64,000 nucleotides of DNA from JAMHWF01 sp048500255. Lineage in GTDB: Bacteria; Pseudomonadota; Gammaproteobacteria; Burkholderiales; Burkholderiaceae_C. The DNA lies in the NCBI GenBank assembly GCA_048500255.1, contig JASNYH010000001.1, positions 1 through 64,000 of the forward strand, given 5' to 3'. Position 1 is the stretch's first letter. Every line of letters begins with the position of its first letter. The notes below the pieces were generated by a model that saw nothing but the letters and a program-made list of their open reading frames with translations, searched no databases and was not told where the DNA came from. The position numbers were made by a program, and so were the translations under genes. Of this stretch, positions 1 to 9,552 are shown one piece after another.

Positions 1-698
1 GCCGACACGAAGAACTTGTGGCCGACCAGCTCGTAGGGCTGGCCCGGCCCGCCGGCGCCCAGCGGATGCGCTCGCGTCGTGTTGGCGCGCACGTCGGAGC
101 CGCCCTGCTTCTCCGTCATCGCCATGCCGATCGTGAGGCCCGCCTTCTGCGCGTCTGGCACGTTGCGCGGGTCGTAGGTGCGCGCCGTGATGCGCGGCTC
201 CCACAGCGCGGCGAGATCGGGCGTCGTGCGCAGCGTCGGCACGGCGGCGAACGTCATCGTCACCGGGCAGCCGTGGCCGGCGTCGACCTGCGTGTGCAGG
301 TAGTTGTGCGCAGCGCGCGCGACGTGCGCGCCGGGGCGGGGGTCGGCCCACGGCGAGGCGTGCAGACCGTGCTCGATCGCCGTCTTCATCAGCGCGTGGT
401 AGGCGGGGTGGAACTTCACCAGGTCGATGCGCCGGCCGAAGCGGTCGTGCGTCTCGAGCTCGGGACCGTGGCGGTTGGCCTGCACGCCGAGCTCGAGGTA
501 GTCGGCCGAGCCGGTGAGCGCGCCGAAGGCCGTCAGCGCATCGTGCGCCCAGGCCGCACCTTCGCGCTTCACGGCGTCGACGAGCGCCGCGTCCTGCGCA
601 TAGGCGTTGAAGTCGGCGAGCTCGCGCGCCACGTTGATCACGTCGTGCGTCTCGGCCAGGTGCAGCGTGGCCTGCGAGAAGGTGTGGGGAGCGTTCAT
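1..698 (-). CDS. AidB-like acyl-CoA dehydrogenase, N-terminal part (runs off left edge)
   Basis: The first ~232 residues are visible, starting MNAPHTFSQATLHLAETHDV. The features LELGVQANRHGPEL, FHPAYHALM and MAMTEKQGGSDVRANTT are typical of the AidB / isovaleryl-CoA-dehydrogenase-like branch of the acyl-CoA dehydrogenase superfamily. These are FAD flavoproteins; E. coli AidB belongs to the alkylation response, while many relatives act on short or branched acyl-CoAs. The ATG overlaps the TGA of the upstream PaaX-like gene by 4 bp, so the two are translationally coupled. The flavin-binding C-terminal half lies outside the window. The substrate cannot be told from the sequence. Confidence 0.85.
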   Translation of the reverse strand, partial: MNAPHTFSQATLHLAETHDVINVARELADFNAYAQDAALVDAVKREGAAWAHDALTAFGALTGSADYLELGVQANRHGPELETHDRFGRRIDLVKFHPAYHALMKTAIEHGLHASPWADPRPGAHVARAAHNYLHTQVDAGHGCPVTMTFAAVPTLRTTPDLAALWEPRITARTYDPRNVPDAQKAGLTIGMAMTEKQGGSDVRANTTRAHPLGAGGPGQPYELVGHKFFVS

Positions 699-1543
699 GG
701 CGTGGTCTCCATCGTCGTCGGCAAGGCGAGGGCGGCCGCCGTGCCGGGCGGCCGCTGCGCGGCGAGAAAGCGCTGCCAGATCGCGCGACCGGCGGCGTCG
801 TAGCGCAGCACGGCGTCGAAGAACGCCCGGCGTGCTTCGACGTCGACGAGCGGGGCGGGCAGCAGCGGGTCGAACAGCATGTCGTGGATCGCTTCGTTGC
901 CGGTGATCCAGGCGTCGCGCAGCAGCGCGGGCGCAGCGGCGCGCGCGGCGGCGGCGTGCGGCAACGCGGCTTCGAGGCGCTGCGCACCGTCGCGATAGCG
1001 GCGCGTCAACGCGGCGCCGTCCCACAGCGCGCGGGCGCGGCGCTCGAGCGCGGCGTCGAAGTCGCTCGCCACGAACACCGGCGCCGCCGCGTCGAGACCG
1101 AGCGCGACGAGGCGGGCGCGCACCGACGCCACGCCGCCGGCCAGGTTGTCGGGGCGCAGGTGCAGGCCGCGCTCGAGCTCGCGCAGGCCGAGCAGCTCGA
1201 AGGCGCGCGAGCGCGCGCGCAGCGCGGCGCGGTCGCTGCGGCCGAGCGCGCCGACATGCACCGCGATCCAGCCGCCCGACCACTCGACGGCGCGCCGCGC
1301 CGCACCGCGCCAGCCGGCGACTTCGCCTGCCAGGTCGGCCGCCGCAGGCCCGAGCCGGTAGGCGCCGCGCCCCGCCGGCTCGACCAGCCCGGCCGCGGCC
1401 AACCGCGTCAGCGCGACGCGGGCGTGGCTCTCGCCGATGTCGAACAACGCGCACGCCGCGACAGCCTCGCGCGCGCTGATGCGTTGCGCATCGGCGGCGA
1501 TCAGCAGGTTGAGCAGCAGAGGGCGGGGGTTGGCGGCGGCCAC
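695..1543 (-). CDS. PaaX-like transcriptional repressor
   Basis: This is a 282-residue protein with an N-terminal winged helix (residues ~8-60, RPLLLNLLIAAD, SHARVALTRLAAAGLVEP) and the long C-terminal region of the PaaX family. PaaX proteins repress phenylacetate genes and are released by phenylacetyl-CoA. Here the gene lies 76 bp from paaY and overlaps the following acyl-CoA dehydrogenase by 4 bp. The cluster also encodes a TetR-type PaaR, the usual betaproteobacterial phenylacetate repressor. This protein may therefore control mainly the dehydrogenase or another aromatic pathway. The family is clear; the target is inferred. Confidence 0.8.
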   Translation of the reverse strand: MAAANPRPLLLNLLIAADAQRISAREAVAACALFDIGESHARVALTRLAAAGLVEPAGRGAYRLGPAAADLAGEVAGWRGAARRAVEWSGGWIAVHVGALGRSDRAALRARSRAFELLGLRELERGLHLRPDNLAGGVASVRARLVALGLDAAAPVFVASDFDAALERRARALWDGAALTRRYRDGAQRLEAALPHAAAARAAAPALLRDAWITGNEAIHDMLFDPLLPAPLVDVEARRAFFDAVLRYDAAGRAIWQRFLAAQRPPGTAAALALPTTMETTP

Positions 1544-1619
1544 GCCCGGACATTACGCCCGTGCGCAACGATCGTCAACGGATGTAGCGAGATGGAGGGC
1601 GGCGGCGCTGTCCCCGCCT

Positions 1620-2222
1620 TCAGCCGCGCCGCCGCTCGATCAGCGACTCGATCGCCGGCGCCTGCAGTTTCGGCCGGTCGGGCTCGACGGCGGCGAGCGG
1701 CTGCACCTCGACCAGCGAGCGCAGGCAGCGCTCCGTCAGGTCCTGGTAGCCGGCGGTGGCGACGCGCTTCCACGCCACCTCGCCGTCGGTGAGGTCGCGC
1801 AGGCGTTTCGCCGGCACGCCGCCCACCAGCGTGCGCGGTGCGATCTTCATGCCGGCGGGCACGAAGGCGCAGGCGGCGACGATGGCGGCCTCGCCGACCT
1901 CGGCCTCGTCGTTGACGACGGCGTTCATGCCGACCAGCGCGTCGCGGTGCACGACGCAGCTGTGCAGCACGGCGCCGTGCCCGATGTGGCCGTTCTCGCC
2001 GATGCGCGTCACGTCCTTCGGGAAGCCGTGCACGACGCAGCAGTCCTGCACGTTGGAGCCGCGTTCGAGCACGATGCGGCCGAAGTCGCCGCGCAGGCTG
2101 GCGCCCGGGCCGACGTAGCAGCCGGGGCCGACGATGACGTCGCCGATCAGCACGGCGCTCGGATGCACGTAGGCGCTGGGGTCGACGACGGGCACGACGC
2201 CTTCGAGGCTGTAGCAGGGCAT
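1620..2222 (-). CDS. paaY: PaaY, phenylacetate-pathway thioesterase of the gamma-carbonic-anhydrase fold
   Basis: A 200-residue left-handed beta-helix protein with hexapeptide repeats (VDPSAYVHPSAVLIGDVIVG, GENGHIGHGAVLH). PaaY hydrolyses dead-end CoA thioesters such as 2-hydroxycyclohepta-1,4,6-triene-1-formyl-CoA that form when the ring-opened intermediate cyclises. The start at 2222 is chosen because AGGAGA lies just upstream and because the longer frame adds an Arg-rich leader that lacks the fold. It is transcribed divergently from paaG across a perfect palindrome that is probably the PaaR operator. Confidence 0.9.
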   Translation of the reverse strand: MPCYSLEGVVPVVDPSAYVHPSAVLIGDVIVGPGCYVGPGASLRGDFGRIVLERGSNVQDCCVVHGFPKDVTRIGENGHIGHGAVLHSCVVHRDALVGMNAVVNDEAEVGEAAIVAACAFVPAGMKIAPRTLVGGVPAKRLRDLTDGEVAWKRVATAGYQDLTERCLRSLVEVQPLAAVEPDRPKLQAPAIESLIERRRG

Positions 2223-2269
2223 GCGGGTTCTCCTTGGTTGGCACGGGCGCCGGCGAGCCACTATTATCG

Positions 2270-2283
2270 ACCGACCGGTCGGT
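2270..2283. promoter_or_regulatory. Probable PaaR operator (14-bp perfect palindrome)
   Basis: ACCGACCGGTCGGT is a perfect inverted repeat, centred between the divergent starts of paaY (2222) and paaG (2324). Palindromes of this ACCGACC/GGTCGGT type are associated with betaproteobacterial TetR-family PaaR, and a PaaR-like gene lies at 8854 in the same cluster. It could repress both directions at once. I saw no second full copy while reading, including upstream of paaA or paaZ. Confidence 0.75.
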
Positions 2284-2323
2284 TTATGGCCGGCGTCCTT
2301 CTTTTGTCTGCCTTCGATTCTCG

Positions 2324-3133
2324 ATGCCCGATCCGCTGATCCTCGCCGACACGCACGACGCCGTGCGCACGCTGACGCTCAACCGCCCGGCGGCGCTGAA
2401 CGCCTTCACGAGGGCGCTGCATGCCGAGCTGCTCGCGGCGCTCGACGCCGCCGCCGCCGATGGCGCCGTGCGCTGCGTCGTGCTGACCGGCGCCGGCCGC
2501 GGTTTCTGCGCCGGCCAGGACCTGAGCGACCCTGCCGTCGCGCCGGCCGACGCCGCCGCCGCCGCCGGCGAAAAGACGGGCATCGAGCGCGTCATCGAGG
2601 CCCACTACACGCCGCTCGTGCTGCGCCTGCAGTCGATGCCGGTGCCCGTGATTGCCGCCGTCAACGGCGTCGCCGCCGGCGCCGGCGCGAACATCGCGCT
2701 GGCCTGCGACCTCGTCGTCGCGGCACGCTCGGCGAGCTTCATCCAGGCCTTCGCCAAGATCGGCCTCGTGCCCGACAGCGGCGGCACCTGGCTGCTGCCG
2801 CGGCTGGTCGGGCGCGCGCGCGCGCTGGGCCTGGCGATGCTCGGCGACAAGCTGCCGGCCGAGGAGGCCGCGCGCATCGGCCTGATCTGGCGCTGCGTCG
2901 ACGACGCCCAGCTCGGCGCCGAGGTGCAGGCGCTGGCGCAGCGCCTGGCGGCGATGCCGACGAAGGCGCTCGTCGCCGCGCGTGCCGCGATCGACGCCGC
3001 GCAGCACCTCGACCTCGCCGACGCGCTCGCCGCCGAGGGCCGCCTGCAGGGCGCGCTCGCCGGCGCCGCCGACTACCGCGAAGGCGTCGACGCCTTCCTC
3101 GCCAAGCGCGCGCCGCGCTTCACCGACCGATGA
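2324..3133 (+). CDS. paaG: PaaG, 1,2-epoxyphenylacetyl-CoA isomerase
   Basis: A 269-residue crotonase-fold protein. It isomerises the ring 1,2-epoxide of phenylacetyl-CoA to the seven-membered oxepin-CoA. The oxyanion-hole segment GAGRGFCAGQDLSD and the run SFIQAFAKIGLVPDSGGTW are PaaG hallmarks; the Asp of PDSGG replaces the catalytic Glu of ordinary hydratases. The ATG at 2324 is preferred because upstream codons read through the operator. The stop overlaps the paaI start (ATGA). Confidence 0.92.
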   Translation: MPDPLILADTHDAVRTLTLNRPAALNAFTRALHAELLAALDAAAADGAVRCVVLTGAGRGFCAGQDLSDPAVAPADAAAAAGEKTGIERVIEAHYTPLVLRLQSMPVPVIAAVNGVAAGAGANIALACDLVVAARSASFIQAFAKIGLVPDSGGTWLLPRLVGRARALGLAMLGDKLPAEEAARIGLIWRCVDDAQLGAEVQALAQRLAAMPTKALVAARAAIDAAQHLDLADALAAEGRLQGALAGAADYREGVDAFLAKRAPRFTDR

Positions 3134-3603
3134 ACGACCGACCGACCCGCGGCGCGCTCGAGAGCGCCGAGGCGCAGCGCATCGCCGATCATGTGCGCCA
3201 CGCCATGTATGCCCACGACCGTGCCTCGCAGAGCCTGGGCATGACGGTCGTCGCGATGACGCCGCGCAGCGCGACGCTCGCGATGACGGTGCGCGCCGAC
3301 ATGCTCAACGGCTTCGACATCTGCCACGGCGGCTTCATCACGACGCTGGCCGACAGCGCCTTCGCCTTCGCCTGCAATGCGGGCAACGAGTTCACCGTCG
3401 CCGCCGGGCTGACGGTCGACTTCGTCGCCGCGGCGCGCGAGGGCGACGTGCTCACGGCCCACGCCGAACAGGTGTCGCACGCCGGGCGCACCGGCATCTA
3501 CGACATCGTCGTCACCAACCAGCGCGGCGAGCGTATCGCGCTGGTGCGCGGCCGCGCGTCGCGCGTCAAGGGCCGGCCGTCGGTGTCCGATGTCGAGGCC
3601 TGA
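3130..3603 (+). CDS. paaI: PaaI, hydroxyphenylacetyl-CoA thioesterase
   Basis: A 157-residue hotdog-fold thioesterase. LNGFDICHGGFITTLADSAF carries the HGG...D pattern of the PaaI subgroup, followed by GLTVDFV. PaaI acts as a safety valve, freeing CoA from hydroxylated phenylacetyl-CoAs and dead-end products. The ATG at 3130 overlaps the TGA of paaG (3131-3133), so it is translationally coupled. Confidence 0.9.
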   Translation: MNDRPTRGALESAEAQRIADHVRHAMYAHDRASQSLGMTVVAMTPRSATLAMTVRADMLNGFDICHGGFITTLADSAFAFACNAGNEFTVAAGLTVDFVAAAREGDVLTAHAEQVSHAGRTGIYDIVVTNQRGERIALVRGRASRVKGRPSVSDVEA

Positions 3604-3645
3604 CGCAGCACCAGAACAATTCAAGCAGTAGGAGAGGAGACCGCC

Positions 3646-4956
<1,311 letters not shown>

Positions 4957-4961
4957 ACCCA

Positions 4962-5040
4962 CCCCCGGAGCCCCTGCGGTGCTCCCCCTCGAGGGGGCAC
5001 CGCCAGCGGACCGGCAGAGCCGGATCCGCGGCGGTCGCTT
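4962..5040 (+). repeat. Dispersed intergenic repeat, copy 1
   Basis: The paaK-paaA gap holds a GC-rich hairpin (GGTGCTCCCCC / GGGGGCACC) followed by a second one (GCGGACCGGC ... GCCGGATCCGC). The same two-hairpin arrangement occurs in reverse orientation at 42697-42780, with the segment around GCCGGATCCGCGG conserved. It is probably a palindromic intergenic element of the kind common in Burkholderiales. It may also modulate read-through or stability of the paa transcript. Confidence 0.6.
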
Positions 5041-5066
5041 GATCCGGGCCGCATCGAGGAGAAGCG

Positions 5067-6083
5067 ATGTACACGCAGGCGATGGACACCATGGGCAAGG
5101 ACGGCGGCGACAGCGCCGCCCGGCCGCTGCGCTCGCCCGAGGAGGCCGAGCTGATGCGTCGCTTCGACGCGCGCATCGACGACGGCGGCTTCGTCGAGGC
5201 CAAGGACTGGATGCCCGAGCACTACCGCAAGACGCTGGTGCGCCAGATCAGCCAGCATGCGCACTCCGAGATCGTCGGCATGCTGCCCGAGGGCAACTGG
5301 ATCACGCGCGCGCCCACGTTGAAGCGCAAGGCCATCCTGCTGGCCAAGGTGCAGGACGAGGGCGGCCACGGCCTCTACCTCTATGCCGCGGCCGAGACGC
5401 TGGGCACCTCGCGCGACGACATGATCGACGCGCTGCACGCGGGCAAGGCCAAGTACAGCTCCATCTTCAACTACCCCACGCTGAGCTGGGCCGACGTCGG
5501 CACGATCGGCTGGCTGGTCGACGGCGCGGCGATCATGAACCAGGTGCCGCTGTGCCGCTGCTCCTATGCGCCCTATGCGCGCGCCATGATCCGCATCTGC
5601 CGCGAGGAGAGCTTCCACCAGCGCCAGGGCTACGACTCGCTGCTCGTGATGATGAAGCAGGGCACCGACGCGCAGCGCGCGATGGTGCAGGACGCGGTGA
5701 ACCGCTGGTGGTGGCCGTCGCTGATGATGTTCGGCCCGCCCGACGCCGAGTCGACGCACAGCACGCAGTCGATGCGCTGGGGCATCAAGCGCATCTCCAA
5801 CGACGAGCTGCGCCAGAAGTTCGTCGACGCCGCGGCCGAGCAGGCCAAGGTGCTCGGCGTCACGCTGCCCGACCCCGAGCTGAAGTGGAACGCCGAGCGC
5901 GGCCACCACGACTTCGGCGCGATCGACTGGCAGGAGTTCTGGAACGTCGTCAACGGCAACGGGCCCTGCAACCGCGAGCGCCTCGCCGCGCGCGTCGAGG
6001 CCTGGGACGACGGCGCCTGGGTGCGCGAGGCGGCGCTGGCGCACGCGAGCAAGCAGCAACGCACGATGAAGGAGGCCGCATGA
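5067..6083 (+). CDS. paaA: PaaA, catalytic subunit of phenylacetyl-CoA 1,2-epoxidase
   Basis: A 338-residue ferritin-like diiron protein, starting MYTQAMDTMGK after GAGGAGAAG. With PaaC it forms the core of the multicomponent monooxygenase that epoxidises the ring of phenylacetyl-CoA using O2 and electrons from PaaE. Carboxylate/His iron ligands are recognisable in DEGGHGLYLYAAAE and CREESFHQRQGYDSL. NRWWWPSLMMFGP and TQSMRWGIKR are characteristic of PaaA. It overlaps paaB by 4 bp. Confidence 0.95.
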   Translation: MYTQAMDTMGKDGGDSAARPLRSPEEAELMRRFDARIDDGGFVEAKDWMPEHYRKTLVRQISQHAHSEIVGMLPEGNWITRAPTLKRKAILLAKVQDEGGHGLYLYAAAETLGTSRDDMIDALHAGKAKYSSIFNYPTLSWADVGTIGWLVDGAAIMNQVPLCRCSYAPYARAMIRICREESFHQRQGYDSLLVMMKQGTDAQRAMVQDAVNRWWWPSLMMFGPPDAESTHSTQSMRWGIKRISNDELRQKFVDAAAEQAKVLGVTLPDPELKWNAERGHHDFGAIDWQEFWNVVNGNGPCNRERLAARVEAWDDGAWVREAALAHASKQQRTMKEAA

Positions 6084-6373
6084 GTTCCGAACGCAACGAA
6101 TGGCCGCTGTGGGAAGTGTTCGTGCGCAGCAAGGCCGGGCTCGACCACAAGCATTGCGGCAGCCTGCATGCCGCCGACGCGCCGATGGCGATCCAGCTCG
6201 CGCGCGACGTCTACACGCGGCGCCAGGAGGGCACGAGCGTGTGGGTGGTGCGCTCCGACCAGATCGTCGCCAGCGACCCGGGCGACAAGGACATGTACTT
6301 CGACCCGATGGAAGACAAGGTCTACCGCCACCCGACGTTCTACGCGCTGCCGCGCGAAGTCGACCACATGTGA
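6080..6373 (+). CDS. paaB: PaaB, small subunit of phenylacetyl-CoA epoxidase
   Basis: A 97-residue protein with the PaaB signature WPLWEVFVRSKAGLDHKHCGSLHA, ending MEDKVYRHPTFYALPREVDHM. PaaB bridges PaaAC heterodimers and is essential for the active complex, although it holds no iron. ATGA overlap with paaA; 13 bp before paaC. Confidence 0.95.
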   Translation: MSSERNEWPLWEVFVRSKAGLDHKHCGSLHAADAPMAIQLARDVYTRRQEGTSVWVVRSDQIVASDPGDKDMYFDPMEDKVYRHPTFYALPREVDHM

Positions 6374-6386
6374 GCGAGGGCGCAGC

Positions 6387-7160
6387 ATGACGGCCTCGAT
6401 CGAACTCCGCGCCGACCCGGCGGTGCAGTACCTGCTGCGCATCGGCGACACCTGCCTCGTGCTCGGCCAGCGCCTGGGCGAGTGGTGCGGCCACGCGCCC
6501 ATCCTCGAGGAGGACATCGCGCTGGCCAACGTGGCGCTCGACCTGGTCGGCCAGGCGCGTGCCGTGCTCACGCGCGCCGGCCAGCTCGAGGGCCGCGGCC
6601 ACGACGAGGACCAGCTCGCCTTCCTGCGCGACGAGCGCGACTTCGTCAACCCGACGCTGGTCGAGCTGCCGCGCGGCGACTTCGCCTTCACGATGCTGCG
6701 CAACGCGATGGTCGCGACCTGGCTCGAGCTGCTGTGGCAGCGCCTGCAGGCGTCGAGCGACGCCGAGCTCGCCGCCATCGCCGCCAAGGCACTCAAGGAG
6801 GCGCGCTACCACCGCCGGCACGCCGCCGACTGGCTGGTGCGCCTGGGCGACGGCACGCCCGAATCGAAGCGTCGCTGCGAGGCGGCGCTCGCCGGCCTCT
6901 GGCACTACGCCGCCGAGCTGTTCGACGACGACGCCGTCGACGAGGCCGCCGCGGCGTCGGGGCTCGGGCCGCGCAGCTCCGAACTGCGCGCCGACTGGCG
7001 CGCCGCGATGGACGAGGCGCTCGGCGCGGCGGGCCTCGCCGCGCCGGCCGACGTGGCGTTCCGCAGCCACGGGCGGCAGGGCCGCCACAGCGAGCACATG
7101 GGCTACCTGCTGGCCGAGATGCAGCACCTGCAGCGCACCCATCCGGGAGGCGTGTGGTGA
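6387..7160 (+). CDS. paaC: PaaC, structural subunit of phenylacetyl-CoA epoxidase
   Basis: A 257-residue ferritin-like partner of PaaA. Features include YLLRIGDTCLVLGQRLGEWCGHAPILEED near the N-terminus, LKEARYHRRHAADWLVRLGDGT, and the C-terminal GRHSEHMGYLLAEMQ. PaaC stabilises PaaA. The end of the gene overlaps the GTG start of paaD. Confidence 0.95.
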   Translation: MTASIELRADPAVQYLLRIGDTCLVLGQRLGEWCGHAPILEEDIALANVALDLVGQARAVLTRAGQLEGRGHDEDQLAFLRDERDFVNPTLVELPRGDFAFTMLRNAMVATWLELLWQRLQASSDAELAAIAAKALKEARYHRRHAADWLVRLGDGTPESKRRCEAALAGLWHYAAELFDDDAVDEAAAASGLGPRSSELRADWRAAMDEALGAAGLAAPADVAFRSHGRQGRHSEHMGYLLAEMQHLQRTHPGGVW

Positions 7161-7675
7161 CGATGACGGCGCCGGCCGCGACCCGCGTGCAGCGCGCCTG
7201 GGACGTGTTGCACGGCGTGCCCGACCCCGAGGTGCCGGTGCTCTCGGTGTGCGACCTCGGCATCGTGCGCGACGTCGCCGAAGGCGCCGACGGCACGCTC
7301 GACGTCGTGCTGACCCCCACCTACTCGGGCTGCCCGGCGACGGAAGTCATCGAGCGCAGCGTGCTCGACGCGATCGATGCCGCCGGCCTGGGCCCCGCGC
7401 GCGCCACGCTGCGCCGCGCGCCGGCCTGGACCACCGACTGGATCAGCGACGACGGCCGCCGCAAGCTGCGCGATTACGGCATCGCGCCGCCCGGGCCGGT
7501 CGATCCGGCCGCCGGCGCGCCGCTGCGCCTGGTGCGCCGCGCCGCGCCGATCGAGTGCCCGCGCTGCGGCAGCGCCGACACCGAGCGTTTGTCGGCCTTC
7601 GGCTCGACGGCGTGCAAGGCGCTCTACCGCTGCCGCGCGTGCCGCGAGCCGTTCGAACATTTCAAGCCGATATGA
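7157..7675 (+). CDS. paaD: PaaD, Fe-S assembly-related protein of the epoxidase
   Basis: A protein of about 172 residues with an N-terminal MIP18/SufT-like domain (GVPDPEVPVLSVCDLGIVRDV, TYSGCPATEVI) and a C-terminal four-Cys zinc-ribbon-like tail (CPRCGSAD ... CRACREPFEHF). PaaD is needed for epoxidase activity and is thought to help mature the metal centres. GTG at 7157 is chosen over ATG at 7163: it overlaps the paaC stop and sits 6 nt after GGGAGG. Either start gives essentially the same protein. Confidence 0.92.
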   Translation: MTMTAPAATRVQRAWDVLHGVPDPEVPVLSVCDLGIVRDVAEGADGTLDVVLTPTYSGCPATEVIERSVLDAIDAAGLGPARATLRRAPAWTTDWISDDGRRKLRDYGIAPPGPVDPAAGAPLRLVRRAAPIECPRCGSADTERLSAFGSTACKALYRCRACREPFEHFKPI

Positions 7676-7754
7676 CGACGACCCCCAAGCTCACTACGTT
7701 CGCGGCCCCCCGAGGGAGCGCGCGTGCCCTTCGGGCGGCCGGGCGGGCACGCCG

Positions 7755-8828
7755 ATGAGCAGTCTCCACTTCCACCCGCTGCGAGTCCGCCAGGTGCGAC
7801 CCGACACCGACGACGCCGTCGTCGTGTCGTTCGACGTGCCCGCCGACCTGCGCGACACCTTCCGCTTCACGCAGGGCCAGTACCTCACGCTGCGCAGCGA
7901 CGTCGACGGCCAGGACCTGCGCCGCTCGTACTCGATCTGCGCCGGCGTCGACGACGGCGAGTTGCGCGTGGGCGTGCGCCGCGTGCCCGGCGGCGCCTTC
8001 TCCGCCTGGGTGCACGAGCGGCTGCGCGCCGGCGACACGCTGCAGGTGATCCCCCCGCAAGGGCACTTCCACGTGCCGCTCGAGCCGGCGGCCGCGCGCC
8101 ACTACCTCGGCATCGCCGGCGGCAGCGGCATCACGCCGATCCTGTCGATCATGAAGACGGTGCTGGCGCGCGAGCCGGCGAGCCGCTTCACGCTGATCTA
8201 CGGCAACCGCAGCCAGAAGTCGACGATGTTCAAGGAGGAACTCGAGGACCTCAAGAACCGCTGTCTGACGCGCGTCGTGCTGCACCACGTCTTCTCGCGC
8301 GAGCACGTCGAGTCGCCGCTGGCCGCCGGCCGGCTGACGCGCGACAAGATCGCCGAGTTCGTCGGCCCGCTCGTCGATCCGGCGTCGATCGACCAGGCCT
8401 TCGTCTGCGGCCCGCACGGCGTCAACGACGAGGCCGAGGCCGCGCTGCTCGCCGCCGGCGTGCCGCCGGAGCGCATCCATATCGAGCGCTTCGGCGTGCC
8501 CGACGGCACGCCGGTCACGCACGAGGCGCTGCCGGGCGACGCGCCGCAGGCGAGGGTCACGATCGTGCGCGACGGGCTGACGCGCGAGATCGACTTCCGC
8601 GCCGGCGACGCCAGCCTCCTCGACGCGGCGGCCGCCGCCGGCATGGATGTGCCGTACTCGTGCAAGTCGGGCGTGTGCTCGACCTGCCGCGCCAAGGTGG
8701 TCGAGGGCGCGGTGCGCATGGACCGCAACTTCGCGCTCGAGAAGCACGAGGTCGAAGCCGGCTACGTGCTGACCTGCCAGGCGCACCCGCTGACGCCGCG
8801 CGTCGTCGTCTCGTACGACGAGCGCTGA
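7755..8828 (+). CDS. paaE: PaaE, ferredoxin reductase of the phenylacetyl-CoA epoxidase
   Basis: A 357-residue reductase with three domains in order: FAD-binding (RRSYSICAG, residues ~55-65), NAD(P)-binding (GIAGGSGITPILSIMK, ~115-130) and a C-terminal plant-type [2Fe-2S] ferredoxin domain (CKSGVCSTCRAKV with a later Cys in LTCQAHP). It passes electrons from NADPH to the PaaA diiron site. A 79-bp gap with another GC-rich intergenic sequence separates it from paaD, and its ribosome-binding site is weak. Confidence 0.95.
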   Translation: MSSLHFHPLRVRQVRPDTDDAVVVSFDVPADLRDTFRFTQGQYLTLRSDVDGQDLRRSYSICAGVDDGELRVGVRRVPGGAFSAWVHERLRAGDTLQVIPPQGHFHVPLEPAAARHYLGIAGGSGITPILSIMKTVLAREPASRFTLIYGNRSQKSTMFKEELEDLKNRCLTRVVLHHVFSREHVESPLAAGRLTRDKIAEFVGPLVDPASIDQAFVCGPHGVNDEAEAALLAAGVPPERIHIERFGVPDGTPVTHEALPGDAPQARVTIVRDGLTREIDFRAGDASLLDAAAAAGMDVPYSCKSGVCSTCRAKVVEGAVRMDRNFALEKHEVEAGYVLTCQAHPLTPRVVVSYDER

Positions 8829-8853
8829 ACGCCGTTCATCACGACACCCGCCG

Positions 8854-9486
8854 ATGGCGCGCGGACGCTCCCCCGACTACGCCGACCAGCGCGAGGCGAT
8901 CCTCGCGCGCGCCGCCGAGCTGTTCGCGCAGCGAGGCTATCCGGCGACGACGATGAACGCCGTCGCCGAAGCCGCGGGCCTGTCCAAGCCGACGCTGTAC
9001 CACTACTTCCGCGACAAGGAGGCGCTGCTCGTCAGCATCGCCGAGGGCCACGTCGAGCGCCTCGAGACGCTGGTGCGCGAGACCGCCGCCCAGGGCCTGC
9101 CCGCCGAGGAGCGGCTCGAGCGGCTGATCGTGCGCTTCGTCGAGGCCTATGCCGATGCGCAGCACGCGCATCGCGTGCTGACGGAGGACGTACGCTTCAT
9201 GAAGCCCGACGACCGCGCGCGCGTGCTCGGCAAGGAGCGCCGCGTCGTCGACGCCTTCGCCGACGCGATCGCCGAGCTGCGCCCCGACGCGCGCCGCGCC
9301 GCGCTGCACACGCCGCTGGCGATGCTGCTGTTCGGCATGATCAACTGGATGTTCACCTGGCTGCAGCCCGGCGGCGCGCTCACGCATGCGGCGATGGCGC
9401 CGATCGTGGCCGACCTGTTCCGCGGCGGTTTGAGCGTCGTCAAGGTGACGCGACGCGCTCGAGCCGTCGCAGGGCAACCCCTATAA
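8854..9486 (+). CDS. paaR: PaaR-type TetR repressor of phenylacetate catabolism
   Basis: A 210-residue TetR protein. The N-terminal helix-turn-helix is clear (ILARAAELFAQRGYPATTMNAVAEAAGLSKPTLYHYFRDKEAL, residues ~15-57). The ligand domain has the MLLFGMINWMFTWLQPGG motif common in this subgroup. PaaR represses paa genes and is released by phenylacetyl-CoA. It follows paaE by 25 bp. The palindrome at 2270-2283 is its best candidate operator. Confidence 0.85.
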   Translation: MARGRSPDYADQREAILARAAELFAQRGYPATTMNAVAEAAGLSKPTLYHYFRDKEALLVSIAEGHVERLETLVRETAAQGLPAEERLERLIVRFVEAYADAQHAHRVLTEDVRFMKPDDRARVLGKERRVVDAFADAIAELRPDARRAALHTPLAMLLFGMINWMFTWLQPGGALTHAAMAPIVADLFRGGLSVVKVTRRARAVAGQPL

Positions 9487-9552
9487 CGCGGCGCCCGACG
9501 CTGCGGCATGCTCGACGCGCCATTTTTCCAAACACACCATGACGGAGACCGC